A DNA stretch of 64,000 nucleotides from Shewanella saliphila (GTDB lineage: Bacteria; Pseudomonadota; Gammaproteobacteria; Enterobacterales; Shewanellaceae). The translations under genes and the position numbers were made by a program. Location: assembly GCF_014648295.1 (NCBI RefSeq), contig NZ_BMQV01000018.1, forward strand, positions 1-64,000, read 5' to 3'. Below are positions 44,508 through 53,569 of this stretch, in pieces; the first letter of the stretch is position 1, and every line of letters begins with the position of its first letter. A model generated the notes under the pieces. The model saw only the letters and a list, made by a program, of their open reading frames with translations, was not told the origin of the DNA and made no database searches.

Positions 44508-45905
44508 TTATAGCGAGAATTGATATCCCACACCCAAAGCAAAAAAGTGAGTATCTGGAATACTGGAAACAGCCACTTGGTGAACACCACCTTCGGCCTT
44601 AATCACAATCTCTGGGGTAGGGGAATAGTTAACACCTACACTGCTCCAGGTGTTTTCATAACGTTTAGTTGCGGTGCCCGTTTCAACGGCCATGAGAGGG
44701 TTGGAATAATCAACATTGGCAAAAACAGTCATCGGAAGATCAAACCATTCGTCAAGCTTTACACCTGCCTCAACAAAGAACGACTGTGACTCTGAACCTA
44801 ATTGGGCAAAATTACCCGGTTGTAAGCCTGGCGTGGTTTTATTGGCTAGAGTGATCGCATCGGCGTTGTCTAACGTGCCATATAAATATTGGCCGCGAAG
44901 TATCCAGGGGCCTTCAACAAATGCACCCGCAACAGAAACAATGCTTAACGCACCATCAACATCTAACTTGTTACTTTTATGCCGATTACCACTGGTATTG
45001 CCGAAGTAATAAGCCACACCAATAGCACTGCCTGTTTTAAAATTGCCGTAATCAAGACGTCCGGCAAAGGCTAGGTCGTCTGTATTGACTTCTTCAAAGC
45101 GTTTTTGATGACCAGATGCCACCCAATCATAAGTACGGAAATACTCAGAATTTAAGCCACTCACAACTTGGGCTTGATAATGAAAATCTGAAATTTCACC
45201 ATAAACACCAATACCGTTTTCGTTCCAAACGGTTGGCATCATTGCAGCCTCACTTTTATGGCGCTGCACGGTTAAATATTGGTTCGGCTTATGTAAAATA
45301 CTTGTTAAACCTATCGGCAAATGAATATTACCGAATTTCACCCCAAACGCTTTGCTTGGACGATAGCGAATTTCGGCTTTTTCAACGACCACTTCACCAC
45401 CGGCTTCCACTTCGGATTCGAACTCACCAAACTCATCAAAACCGTCATATTCTAATGCCGAGCCCGTGCCACCATGTTCATATTCAATTTCAACTTCCAT
45501 GCTCCAATCATCAGAGAACTGGTAACCAAATTCGGTCACAATGCGCTCTAAATCCGTGCGACTACGTCGCTCTGCAGATGTGTCTTGAACGTTATCGAAA
45601 TATTCATCACTGGTGTACACCGCAGTACCATATGATTTAAAGCTAAACTGACTAAAGCGGGCATCCGCTTTATCAATATTGTTTGATACATGATCAATTT
45701 GTTTGGCGACGGCTGTACTTTTTTGCTGTTGTTTTTGTTGCTCTGCCGCAAGTGATGCCAATTGCTGTTTTAACAAAACAATTTCAGCTTCTTGTTTTGC
45801 AATGGCTTTGGCTAACGACTCAGGATCAGTTGCTGCCTGCGCTTGAGTCATTAGACTGAGTACACTAGCGACAGAGACCGACAATAAGGTTAACTTTGGG
45901 TTCAT
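44508..45905 (-). CDS. outer membrane porin with N-terminal coiled coil
   Basis: A 465-residue outer membrane beta-barrel. The signal peptide ends near AQAA (about 24). A coiled-coil region of about 55 residues follows (AKAIAKQEAEIVLLKQQLAS, Gln-rich, then KSTAVAKQIDHVSNN), as in OprP/O-type and related trimeric porins. The barrel has an acidic loop (EYDGFDEFGEFESEVE) and ends in a Leu after GYQF (GVGYQFSL), an acceptable assembly signal. An acidic constriction might favour cations such as metal ions (inference). It is first in the operon with the imelysin and dihaem cytochrome genes, and a Fur-like site lies upstream. Confidence 0.85.
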   Translation of the reverse strand: MNPKLTLLSVSVASVLSLMTQAQAATDPESLAKAIAKQEAEIVLLKQQLASLAAEQQKQQQKSTAVAKQIDHVSNNIDKADARFSQFSFKSYGTAVYTSDEYFDNVQDTSAERRSRTDLERIVTEFGYQFSDDWSMEVEIEYEHGGTGSALEYDGFDEFGEFESEVEAGGEVVVEKAEIRYRPSKAFGVKFGNIHLPIGLTSILHKPNQYLTVQRHKSEAAMMPTVWNENGIGVYGEISDFHYQAQVVSGLNSEYFRTYDWVASGHQKRFEEVNTDDLAFAGRLDYGNFKTGSAIGVAYYFGNTSGNRHKSNKLDVDGALSIVSVAGAFVEGPWILRGQYLYGTLDNADAITLANKTTPGLQPGNFAQLGSESQSFFVEAGVKLDEWFDLPMTVFANVDYSNPLMAVETGTATKRYENTWSSVGVNYSPTPEIVIKAEGGVHQVAVSSIPDTHFFALGVGYQFSL

Positions 45906-46346
45906 TTATCTCTCCAACAAAACGCACGGTGCGTTAACAATTTTCAAAAATCTGAATGCAACATACACGTATTAATAACAATTCGCATTACAATTTACAT
46001 TTGTATTTACTTTGTAAAGATTGATGTGGGCTCAGTATTGCTACTTATTATTTCGTTTGATGACTTGTAGCATATGAAAATTGAGTGCCAAAACAGAGGG
46101 TGGATGAGTGTGGATTTTTGAGATTGAATAGCCGAGCTTTTGTTTGGTAAATCGATAAATGTAAGGCATAGTTAAACTTAGCTTCAGGCTATAAATCACC
46201 GTGATATGTCAGCGATGAAATTCAATCTAAAGTACAGCTTTATTTGATTCATCCATTCACATAGATGGGAATTTATTAACGCCAATACCTGCTAAGATTT
46301 TAAATAGTTTGCTTTAAATCAAATTGCTATATTTTTTAGGATAACT
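45906..46346. other. divergent regulatory region with Fur-like site
   Basis: 441 bp without a gene. The part next to the porin gene holds a Fur-like sequence (listed separately) within very AT-rich DNA. The part next to the plus-strand gene at 46347 shows no recognised promoter. Confidence 0.45.
45973..45987. promoter_or_regulatory. Fur-box-like sequence upstream of the porin-imelysin operon
   Basis: TAATAACAATTCGCA matches 10 of 14 positions of the Fur 7-1-7 consensus TGATAAT-N-ATTATCA. It lies about 70 bp before the porin start, within an AT-rich stretch. The match is moderate but fits the iron-linked gene content. Confidence 0.4.
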
Positions 46347-47180
46347 ATGGCCGATATCGATGTAATGGAAATGCCCGATGACAATGCTCAGGTGTCTGCG
46401 CGTAAAAAAGCGTTAATGCTCGGGCGAGTTATCGGGTTAGCCAGTGAAGATGACTATCGCCCTTCTACTGCTTCAATTGCTGAACGCGCCGAACACCGCG
46501 AGCGTAAACAACTCAGTCAACATCAGGCTAATCTTGAAAGTATCTTCGCCCTCGCCCTTAACTACACTCCGTCTGATGTGACCGGAGTAGAGCTTGATCC
46601 TGACTGGCGTTATCAGTTTTTCCAAATGGCGGAGCAAATCCATAACCGTAAAATGCAAGATTTATGGGCGCGGATTTTAGCCAGCGAAATCGTTAATCCG
46701 GGTCATTTTAGTTTGCGAACATTAGCCGTATTAAAGCAACTGACTTTGCGTGAAGCGCAGATATTTGAAAAAGCCCTCGGGATGTCAGTCAAAATCAATA
46801 CTGAACCCAGATTTAAGCTGTTAAGTGGTTATCGAGTTAATGGTGGGATCACCCAGTATTTCCGTAAACACAACCAAACCAATTTTGGTTTGTCGCAGTT
46901 TGGTTTGCCTTATTCGAATATTTTAACGCTGGTTGATGCGGGGATTTTACATAAAAGTGAGTTTGAAACCGGCTTATTAAACCGTAATGAAGAGATTCAA
47001 TTGACTCTGTTCCATGCCAATATGAGCTTAACCCCTAAAGGGCAACATTTATTGTTTACCTATTATCGTTTTACTACGGTGGGAGATGAGCTGTGCCAAC
47101 TCATTCAGGCCAAAAATGACCACGATTTTATTGGTGCGATAAAAGTGATGTTAGCCAAAGACTTTAGCGTTAACGGTTAA
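46347..47180 (+). CDS. conserved protein of the TIGR03899 type
   Basis: A 277-residue cytoplasmic protein that, from memory, resembles the TIGR03899/DUF2806-type family of gammaproteobacterial proteins; this was not checked. Segments worth noting are RKKALMLGRVIGLASEDDYR near residue 20, a central MAEQIHNRKMQDLWARILAS, and SLRTLAVLKQLTLREAQIF. The pattern of a small helical segment followed by a winged-helix-like part suggests nucleic-acid or protein binding. No function is known. The ATG follows TTAGGA. The 3' end overlaps the convergent PilZ-like gene by 11 bp. Confidence 0.65.
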   Translation: MADIDVMEMPDDNAQVSARKKALMLGRVIGLASEDDYRPSTASIAERAEHRERKQLSQHQANLESIFALALNYTPSDVTGVELDPDWRYQFFQMAEQIHNRKMQDLWARILASEIVNPGHFSLRTLAVLKQLTLREAQIFEKALGMSVKINTEPRFKLLSGYRVNGGITQYFRKHNQTNFGLSQFGLPYSNILTLVDAGILHKSEFETGLLNRNEEIQLTLFHANMSLTPKGQHLLFTYYRFTTVGDELCQLIQAKNDHDFIGAIKVMLAKDFSVNG

Positions 47181-47775
47181 TGTCTTCGTAAAGGTGCGAA
47201 AATTTAGCTTTGTGTTGGTTGAACAAAAACTGCCTTAACATCTGCCTGTTTTCGCCCTCGGCACTGATTTTGGCCGCCATCACGCCATTTTCAGTTCGAA
47301 CAGGTTCAAACTCCATATCAACCTGGGTGCCGTTAGGTAATATAAGTCGTGTGTGCCTTGGTGATTGAGTGTCGAGCTCTTGCGGTACTCTTATGGTGAT
47401 GCCTGAGCTTGATAATGACAACACTTCAACTAGTTTTGATGTTTCACTGTCGATCACTCGTAAATCTTTTACATTATCCATACGCCAACTACGCTCACCA
47501 CCACGCATATCAAGCACTTCAGGTGTACCAAGCTCTGGCGTAAACTGGCCAAATTCATCTTGTTTAAGTTGCAGTGGAAACCATAACCGGTAGTAGCTTA
47601 TTTCTGCCAGCAGGGTTAGTTTAGCGTTACCCAATATATGTGATAACACTTGTGGAATTTCAGTCGCTACGCTAAGTGAATGTTTTGATAATATATTATC
47701 TTCAGAATCACCAGAGCGCTCTGGCGAAAAAACATCGCTAAAGTAGGCTAACTCTTCTTTAGATAAAGTTGACAT
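47170..47775 (-). CDS. PilZ-domain-like protein
   Basis: A 201-residue protein whose middle (about residues 90-165) resembles a PilZ cyclic di-GMP receptor domain: RSWRMDNVKDLRVID, then VEVLSLSSSGITIRV. The PilZ signature is RxxxR followed by (D/N)xSxxG; here the Arg pair is only partly kept and the expected Asp or Asn is Leu/Ser, so ligand binding may be lost. The rest is unrecognised. AAGGTG precedes the ATG. With two diguanylate cyclases in the window a c-di-GMP link is tempting, but this call is tentative. It overlaps the gene at 46347 tail-to-tail. Confidence 0.5.
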   Translation of the reverse strand: MSTLSKEELAYFSDVFSPERSGDSEDNILSKHSLSVATEIPQVLSHILGNAKLTLLAEISYYRLWFPLQLKQDEFGQFTPELGTPEVLDMRGGERSWRMDNVKDLRVIDSETSKLVEVLSLSSSGITIRVPQELDTQSPRHTRLILPNGTQVDMEFEPVRTENGVMAAKISAEGENRQMLRQFLFNQHKAKFSHLYEDINR

Positions 47776-47905
47776 ACATCACCTTAAACCAAAATATGAC
47801 TAAACTGTCACAATATTAACACCTAAGTATTAGATAGAACAAATTTTAGCCAACGAATTTACCTGCTTTTACCCTGTAAATGAATTGTTTAAATATTAAA
47901 CAGCA

Positions 47906-47928
47906 AAAGGTGAACCCTGTTCACCTTT
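47906..47928 (-). terminator. terminator of the GST gene
   Basis: AAAGGTGAAC and GTTCACCTTT arms with a CCT loop, 30 bp after the GST stop on the minus strand, followed by TTTTGC. It may also work on the plus strand (TTTGTTTT). Confidence 0.8.
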
Positions 47929-47959
47929 GTTTTGAGCGATGGTATTACACCACAAGCGA

Positions 47960-48574
47960 TTAATTATCAGCTTCAATTTGTAATGCTTTTTTAAAGGCAT
48001 CATGGGTGAGCAATTGTTGATAATATTTAGCAATGTTCGGGTATTGTTCAAACTCACCGTTTTGGCCGACAAGCTCAGCAATAAACGACATCATAATATC
48101 GGCGCCGCTTAGGCTGTCTCCCACTAAATAGCGTTTGCCTGCTAATCTGTCATTCACGTAGCTGACCACTTTTGCGGTTTCTGCATCAGCATATTGACCA
48201 ATAAAACGCGTTTCAGCGCCTTCCATTTTGACAAATATTTTCAACAATAATGGCAATGCAGCCGAGCTTTCTGCAAAGTGCATCCACTGTAAATAATCGA
48301 CATGGTCTGCGCTGCCTTGGGTTGGCATCAATTTATCCGTGCCATAGGTTTGAATAAGGTATTCGGTAATCGCACCTGATTCAGCAATGGTATAGCCGTC
48401 AGCTTCAAGCACAGGTGATTTACCTAATGGGTGAATTTTTTTGAGCGACTCAGGCGCTAAAAATGTTGTCGCATCGCGCTGGTAAGCAACTAACTCATAA
48501 TCCACGCCGAGCTCTTCGAGTAACCAAATAATGCGTTTTGAACGTGATTTATTTAAATGGTGTAATTTAATCAT
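47960..48574 (-). CDS. glutathione S-transferase family protein
   Basis: A 204-residue GST: MIKLHHLNKSRSKRIIWLL opens the thioredoxin-like domain, and LGKSPVLEADGYTIAESGAI carries the cis-Pro and Glu-Ser glutathione contacts. The helical domain shows LAGKRYLVGDSLSGADIMMS. It differs from the other GST in the window (12855-13484) and is not a recent duplicate. AAGGAAGG precedes the ATG. It follows the DJ-1/PfpI gene on the same strand, with a terminator hairpin in between. The substrate is unknown. Confidence 0.88.
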   Translation of the reverse strand: MIKLHHLNKSRSKRIIWLLEELGVDYELVAYQRDATTFLAPESLKKIHPLGKSPVLEADGYTIAESGAITEYLIQTYGTDKLMPTQGSADHVDYLQWMHFAESSAALPLLLKIFVKMEGAETRFIGQYADAETAKVVSYVNDRLAGKRYLVGDSLSGADIMMSFIAELVGQNGEFEQYPNIAKYYQQLLTHDAFKKALQIEADN

Positions 48575-48599
48575 TTGCTATCCTTCCTTTGAGCAATAA

Positions 48600-48631
48600 A
48601 ATCAGCCCAATGACAGGTCACTGGGCTGATT
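48600..48631 (-). terminator. hairpin terminator between the DJ-1 and GST genes
   Basis: AATCAGCCCA-A-TGAC and GTCA-C-TGGGCTGATT arms with a short loop, followed by TTTTATT on the minus strand. It ends the DJ-1/PfpI transcript. Confidence 0.82.
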
Positions 48632-48668
48632 GATGTAAAAGTTAACCTGCCACTCAAGCAAGTTGGGA

Positions 48669-49346
48669 TTAGCTAAGCAGCGCTAACATTTTTTCAGCGA
48701 CTAACTCTGAAGACGCTGGGTTTTGCCCAGTAACCAATTTGCCATCAACAACGGCATACGGGTGCCAATCGTCAGCTTTGGTGTACGTAGCGCCATTTTC
48801 TTGCAGCATGTCTTCAACTAAAAACGGTACAACGTTTGTTAACTGCACAGCGTCTTCTTCACCATTGGTAAAGCCTGTGACGTTTTTACCTGCAACTAAC
48901 GGTGAACCATCTGCTTTTTTAGGGTACTTAAGTACACCAGGAGCATGACACACTAACCCTAATAGCTTGTCGGTGTTGTAACACGCTTCAATCAGTGCAA
49001 TTGAATCTTTGTCGTTAGTTAAATCCCATAATGGGCCATGGCCGCCTGGATAGAACACAGCATCATATTCAGCAAGGTTAATTGACGCGAGCTTGTGAGT
49101 ATTGGCTAACAACGCCTGAGCTTGCTCATCGGCGGTAAAACGGCGAGTAGAGTCTGTTTGAAAGTCTTCTTTGTCACTTGTTGGATCTAATGGTGGCAAA
49201 CCACCTTTTGGTGAAGCTAAGACAATGTCGACGCCTTTATCAATAAACGCATAGTATGGCGCTGCAAGTTCTTCTAACCAAAAACCGGTTTTATGCCCTG
49301 TGTCGCCAAGTTCATCGTGCGAAGTTAAAACCATTAATACTTTCAT
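48669..49346 (-). CDS. DJ-1/PfpI family protein (class I amidotransferase-like)
   Basis: A 225-residue protein of the DJ-1/PfpI superfamily in the Hsp31-like/YhbO-type subgroup. The nucleophile elbow is LVCHAP (Cys133), followed by GVL, with the family Glu in GFWLEE near residue 25 and YDAVFYPGGHGPLWDLT upstream. Members act as glyoxalase III, deglycase or chaperone-like proteins under oxidative or carbonyl stress. It is divergent from an OhrR-type MarR gene over a 298-bp gap with an inverted repeat, so it may be regulated by it (inference). Confidence 0.9.
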   Translation of the reverse strand: MKVLMVLTSHDELGDTGHKTGFWLEELAAPYYAFIDKGVDIVLASPKGGLPPLDPTSDKEDFQTDSTRRFTADEQAQALLANTHKLASINLAEYDAVFYPGGHGPLWDLTNDKDSIALIEACYNTDKLLGLVCHAPGVLKYPKKADGSPLVAGKNVTGFTNGEEDAVQLTNVVPFLVEDMLQENGATYTKADDWHPYAVVDGKLVTGQNPASSELVAEKMLALLS

Positions 49347-49644
49347 TTTGTGTCCTTCATTTTGGTCAATATTGGGCTAGCCGTTACTGTAACTGTCATT
49401 GCTCAATGAGGTTATTGATTGAGATTAATGCAAAACAGTCGAAAAAGTCGCTATAACCGTGAGCCTTTCTTGCAATAAATCGACTCAATAACGATGACAA
49501 AGCCCGTTTCAAGTTGTATATAAAAACAGCATGGCCTTTAGTGGTATATACAAGTAAACTATTAAGTATCAAACACCGAAAGCCATGTTGTACGAAACCG
49601 TTACTTAGGTTGATCACATTACATTAATCGCTGAGCGCTAAATT
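49347..49644. other. divergent region between the DJ-1 and MarR genes
   Basis: About 300 bp without a gene. The TTGTATATA / TATATACAA inverted repeat (49514-49553) is listed separately. A weaker inverted repetition of AGCATGGCCTTT lies next to it. Confidence 0.45.
49514..49553. promoter_or_regulatory. inverted repeat, candidate MarR operator
   Basis: TTGTATATA and TATATACAA are perfect 9-bp arms separated by 22 bp, about 95 bp before the MarR-type gene. Their spacing equals about two helical turns between centres, which suits two half-sites or a looped complex. Confidence 0.45.
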
Positions 49645-50091
49645 ATGAATGAACACCCACCTATTCGCCTTAATAATCAGTTTTGCTTTGCGGTTTACTC
49701 TACCTCGCTAGCAATTATTCAACTCTATAAGCCTTTGCTTGAATCTATCGGGCTAACTTACACCCAATATTTAGTCATGCTCATTTTATGGGAGCAAGAC
49801 GGCTTAAGCTTAAAAAGTGTCGCTACACAATTAGGTCAACAATCGGGAGCGCTCACCCCAGTGATTAAGCGCTTAGAGTCTGACGGCTTATTAAAGCGTG
49901 TCCGCACACCTAATGACGAGCGCATGCTATGTTTGCAATTAACTGACTTGGGCCGAGATAAACAACCACAAGCACAATCGATACATAACAGTATTGTTGA
50001 TCAATGCGGTGTCAGTGTTGATGAGATGGATCAACTCAAATTGTTACTCGATAAATTTAAGGCAAAACTCGTTGATCACATTGATTTCTAG
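49645..50091 (+). CDS. MarR-family regulator, OhrR type
   Basis: A 148-residue MarR-family repressor. The N-terminal RLNNQFCFAVYSTSLAI matches OhrR, in which the single reactive Cys (here Cys14) senses organic hydroperoxides. The winged HTH is SLKSVATQLGQQSGALTPVI with the wing RVRTPNDERM. No ohr peroxidase gene adjoins it; the divergent neighbour is a DJ-1/PfpI gene, so it may control that gene and itself (inference). No strong Shine-Dalgarno is seen before the ATG. Confidence 0.88.
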   Translation: MNEHPPIRLNNQFCFAVYSTSLAIIQLYKPLLESIGLTYTQYLVMLILWEQDGLSLKSVATQLGQQSGALTPVIKRLESDGLLKRVRTPNDERMLCLQLTDLGRDKQPQAQSIHNSIVDQCGVSVDEMDQLKLLLDKFKAKLVDHIDF

Positions 50092-50201
50092 TCTGCACGC
50101 TTACTGTGTTGAGCCAGTACGTTTATAGTAACAACAATAATTGGTTGCGCACAACTTAAATTAACAAGTTTTAAGTTTACGGCATGACAAACTAGTGAGA
50201 G

Positions 50202-51197
50202 TTATGCAACATGTACGCTGTTTCTGCCGATATTTTTTGATGAGTACAGCGCTTTGTCTGCTCGAGAAAGCATTTGTGCAAAGGATTTATCTTTTACAGA
50301 TAGAGTGGACACCCCAATACTAATGGTCACTTCGGGTAAGTCATTGGCTTCATGTTGGCCAGGAAAGCGATACGTTTGCTGAGATATTCTTAAACGCTCT
50401 GCTAATTTATAAGCAGACTCAGTGTCTGTTCCGGGTAATAAAATCGCAAACTCTTCGCCGCCAATACGGGCCAAGACATCGGCCTCTCGGATGTGTTGGT
50501 TGCATACCAAGGCGACTCGCCTTATCACTTCATCGCCGACTAAATGACCATAGGTATCGTTGACATTTTTAAATAAATCGATATCAATAATCATTAACGA
50601 TAAAGGTTCAAAATAGCGCATAGCCCTTGCATATTCGTGCTCACTAAATGCATTAAATGAGCGACGATTATACAAACCGGTCAGTGCGTCGGTATTGGCA
50701 AGTTGTTCAAGCTCTGAGCGTAAATTGTACTCGTCGGTAATTTCGGTAGACACGCCAATTAAGCCTGTTAACTTGCCTTTTTCATCAAAAAAAGGTTGCT
50801 TAATCTCGTGATAAACATGACAGCTACCATCTTCTTCACCGTCGACCATAATATCGTCAGCTATTTTAAGCTGAAGCGCTATTACTTTACGGTCGTTTTT
50901 GAGCAGCAAATTGGCAACAGAGTCAGGAAAGTACTCGGTATCGCTTGTCCCTTTTAACTGGTCTTGAGTTACACCAAAAAAGTTTAAAGTCAGTTGATTG
51001 GCATACACATAGCGGCAATGAATATCTTTAACGTAGATATATGCGCCAACTTGATCGAGGATTTGTTCGTAGGAGTTTAACTGCTGTTTTTTTGCTTGAA
51101 CTTGACGATGTTCTTTTAAATTAAGCATCAGCAATACAGCAACAAAGCACAATAACACCATCACTAACAGTGCGATATTATTAATCGGCATAAGCAA
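50202..51197 (-). CDS. membrane PAS-GGDEF diguanylate cyclase
   Basis: A 331-residue cyclase with one N-terminal membrane helix (about 6-25), a PAS domain (about 42-155: LDQVGAYIYVKDIHCRYVYA and later GLIGVSTEITDEY) and a GGDEF domain. The active site is GGEEF at 246-250 and the RxxD product-inhibition site is READ at 237-240, so both are intact and the enzyme should be active and feedback-inhibited. The sensor has a Cys and His pair (IHCRY) that could bind a ligand, but this is speculative. It is a stand-alone gene between the MarR gene and an amidohydrolase gene. Confidence 0.92.
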   Translation of the reverse strand: MLMPINNIALLVMVLLCFVAVLLMLNLKEHRQVQAKKQQLNSYEQILDQVGAYIYVKDIHCRYVYANQLTLNFFGVTQDQLKGTSDTEYFPDSVANLLLKNDRKVIALQLKIADDIMVDGEEDGSCHVYHEIKQPFFDEKGKLTGLIGVSTEITDEYNLRSELEQLANTDALTGLYNRRSFNAFSEHEYARAMRYFEPLSLMIIDIDLFKNVNDTYGHLVGDEVIRRVALVCNQHIREADVLARIGGEEFAILLPGTDTESAYKLAERLRISQQTYRFPGQHEANDLPEVTISIGVSTLSVKDKSFAQMLSRADKALYSSKNIGRNSVHVA

Positions 51198-51403
51198 TCC
51201 TTAGCTAAAATCCACATCCTGTGTCTCCACTGTGCAGTCTGTAATGTAACCTTAATGCTGCAAAGACTTTATAGTGTTCGATACCGTATAAACAGTGTTT
51301 GCAATTATGAAAAATTTAGTGGTAAAAATCAAACAAATAATTGTGCTAGAAGTCAATATTCAATAATTATTGCGGTGTTTTGGTTAATGCCGCCCCCAAA
51401 ATG

Positions 51404-51447
51404 TAAAACTCAGGCAGTAAGGCTATTAAAACACCCGCTTTACTGCC
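51404..51447 (-). terminator. possible terminator of the amidohydrolase gene
   Basis: GGCAGTAA and TTACTGCC arms with a 19-nt loop, then TGAGTTTTAC on the minus strand. The T run is short and displaced, so it is a weak call. Confidence 0.4.
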
Positions 51448-51460
51448 CATAAAAATATCA

Positions 51461-52765
51461 TCAGCGTTTATAGATAACTCCAGCCTTCATCACAAAAGGC
51501 ACATTTAATAATGCATCAATGTGCTTAAGTGGGCTCGTTGGCAGCGCAATGATATCGGCCTGTTTACCCACTTCCAATGATCCTAGCGAATCAGACATAT
51601 CAATCAATTTTGCAGCGTTAATGGTCGCGCTTTTTAAAATGTCACTATTAGTCATTCCAGCCTGGCTCATTAACACCGCTTCTTTGGCGTTGTCACCATG
51701 ATGTGATACCCCACTGTCGGTACCATAAGCTATGTTGACTCCGGCTTTATAGGCCGCAGTGAAATTTTGCATCATATCACCGCCCACTTTGATGGCTTTT
51801 GCTTTTATCGCAGGCGACATAAAGTCAGCCCCCGCAGCATTGGCCATCGCAACCACTGTGTCACCAGCTAATAATGTCGGCACTAAATAAGCCCCACTTT
51901 GCTTCATCAGTTTAATGCTTTCTTTGTCGGCATAACTGCCATGCTCAATACTGTCGACTCCAGCACGCAATGCTGCATTAATACCTTGTGCAGCATGAGC
52001 ATGGCTAGCCACTTTACGCCCTAGCGCATGGGCAGTTTGAATCACTTCACGCAGTTCATCATCATCCATTTGTTGGCCTGTGCCTGTATTCGTGTCCGAT
52101 AACACTCCACCAGTAGAAGTGATTTTAATCACATCGGCACCAAACTTAATCGCTCTTCGAGTTGCGCGTCGACAGTCATAAGGCCCGTCACAAATGGTTT
52201 TTGAGGTAAATTTATCGAGTAAATCTGGGCTCATGCCGTCAACATCACCATGACCTCCGGTTACCGATACGCCGCCAGACGCAATAATTCGTGGGCCAGC
52301 AACCCAGCCTTTATTAATGCCGTCACGTAACGCATAAATTTGCTCAGGTTTAGCGCCTAAATCACGCACTGTAGTGAACCCTGCAAGTAAGGTCTTTTTG
52401 GCAAAATACACACTTTGCATTGCCACATCAGCATCCGACATTCGTAATGCTTCGCTATCATTATTTGGCCCAAGTTCACCTTGTAAATGCACATGCATGT
52501 CCATTAAACCGGGCATCACAAAACTGCGTTTGAGATCGACTATTTCAACACTATCCTGTGCTGACGGTTGCGGCCCTGCAACATAGCCTTTCTCAATCGT
52601 GGTAATAATGCCATCTGTAATCACCAGCGTATGCTCCGTGAGTGGAGACTCACCGGCAAGGGTTAATAATGTGCCAGCATGGATCACTTTAATGTCTGCG
52701 GCTGTCACCGAAGCGCTCAATGTAAAGCAACTCAGTGCTAGCGCAGTAATGTAATGATTTTTCAT
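51461..52765 (-). CDS. secreted amidohydrolase (metal-dependent)
   Basis: A periplasmic member of the amidohydrolase superfamily, 434 residues long. The signal peptide ends near VTAAD (about 23). Metal ligands are visible: HVH in PGLMDMHVHLQGE, a Lys likely carboxylated in DVIKITSTGG, two His further on (KVASHAHAAQG and DSIEHGSYAD) and Asp in YGTDSGVSHHGDN. It belongs with the Xaa-Pro dipeptidase/imidazolonepropionase-like group found in Shewanella, for which L-Xaa-L-Lys or L-Xaa-Pro dipeptides are known substrates. Its own substrate is not known. The ATG precedes the panE-like gene, which is divergent. Confidence 0.9.
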   Translation of the reverse strand: MKNHYITALALSCFTLSASVTAADIKVIHAGTLLTLAGESPLTEHTLVITDGIITTIEKGYVAGPQPSAQDSVEIVDLKRSFVMPGLMDMHVHLQGELGPNNDSEALRMSDADVAMQSVYFAKKTLLAGFTTVRDLGAKPEQIYALRDGINKGWVAGPRIIASGGVSVTGGHGDVDGMSPDLLDKFTSKTICDGPYDCRRATRRAIKFGADVIKITSTGGVLSDTNTGTGQQMDDDELREVIQTAHALGRKVASHAHAAQGINAALRAGVDSIEHGSYADKESIKLMKQSGAYLVPTLLAGDTVVAMANAAGADFMSPAIKAKAIKVGGDMMQNFTAAYKAGVNIAYGTDSGVSHHGDNAKEAVLMSQAGMTNSDILKSATINAAKLIDMSDSLGSLEVGKQADIIALPTSPLKHIDALLNVPFVMKAGVIYKR

Positions 52766-52873
52766 TTTATTTTTTACCTTATTTTAAAGTTCTACACTGA
52801 CAAAAAGACTGATATGTTACAACTGATAACAAAAACAATATGCTCATCAATAATAAAACAACGAGGTGACTTA

Positions 52874-53492
52874 ATGAGAATTGCCATTTTTGGTGCGGGT
52901 TCAACCGGGTGTTATCTTGCCGGACAACTGTGCCTTTCGGGTTTAGATGTGAGCCTAATTTGCCACCCTTCAATAAAACAAACCCTAGTAGAAAACAACG
53001 GCATTACTTTAAGTGATTACCAAGGTTTTTTACAAACGGTTATGCCGCAAACACTGATCACCGACATTGAACAAGCGCCAACAGCTTATGAGGCTTTTGA
53101 TGTGGTGTTTGTCACCTTAAAGTGTCATCAAGTCAGTAGTATTGCCAATACATTAATAGCCATCACGCATAGCAACAGCAGCATTATTTTTATGCAAAAT
53201 GGCTTAGGCAGTTTCGATACCATCACAGATGTACTGAGTCACTGCAATTTACTGCAAGGCATTACCCCTTTTAATGTGTTGCAACAACCCAATGGTCGCT
53301 TTCATAAAGGCACCGAGGGCGCATTCACTTTGCAAAAAAATGACCACACCAAGGTGATTCAAATTGCCATGCTTGCACAAGAGTTTGGCTGTAGCTTACA
53401 TCAAGACATGGCTCCAGTCATTTACGGTAAGCTATTGTTAAATCTTAATAATGCATTAAACGCCATAACGGGTTTACCCATCAAACAATCGG
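52874..53492 (+). pseudogene. panE: panE-like gene, 5' part, interrupted by intron
   Basis: The first 206 codons and one base of a ketopantoate reductase (PanE/ApbA) homologue, which normally reduces 2-dehydropantoate with NADPH in pantothenate synthesis. The Rossmann loop MRIAIFGAGSTGCYLAGQL, then VFVTLKCHQ and MQNGLGSFD, and the active-site KLLLNLNNALNAITG are intact. At 53493 a group II intron of opposite orientation begins. Deleting it joins this part in frame to 55453-55802, giving a 322-residue protein that looks complete. Because the intron lies on the other strand it cannot splice from this mRNA, so the gene is broken here. GAGG precedes the ATG. Confidence 0.88.
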
Positions 53493-53556
53493 GTAGCCGG
53501 AGGTATCTAGCCTCCAGCCCCCACACCACCCTGCATGCGGCTCCGCACAGGGCGGT
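53493..53556 (-). ncRNA. group II intron domains V and VI
   Basis: On the minus strand a hairpin of about 32 nt (ACCGCCCTG...CAGGGTGGT with inner GCGG/CCGC) fits domain V at 53525-53556. The last 28 nt, GGCTGGAGG...CCTCCGGCTAC, form domain VI. These carry the catalytic AGC-type and branch-point functions in active group II introns. Confidence 0.75.
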
Positions 53557-53569
53557 TCATTTAGAACTC

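Noticed and set aside
45116..45640. 174-codon plus-strand open frame, His-rich
   Set aside because: It lies wholly within the porin gene on the other strand, has no ribosome binding site, and its composition is that of a reversed coding sequence.
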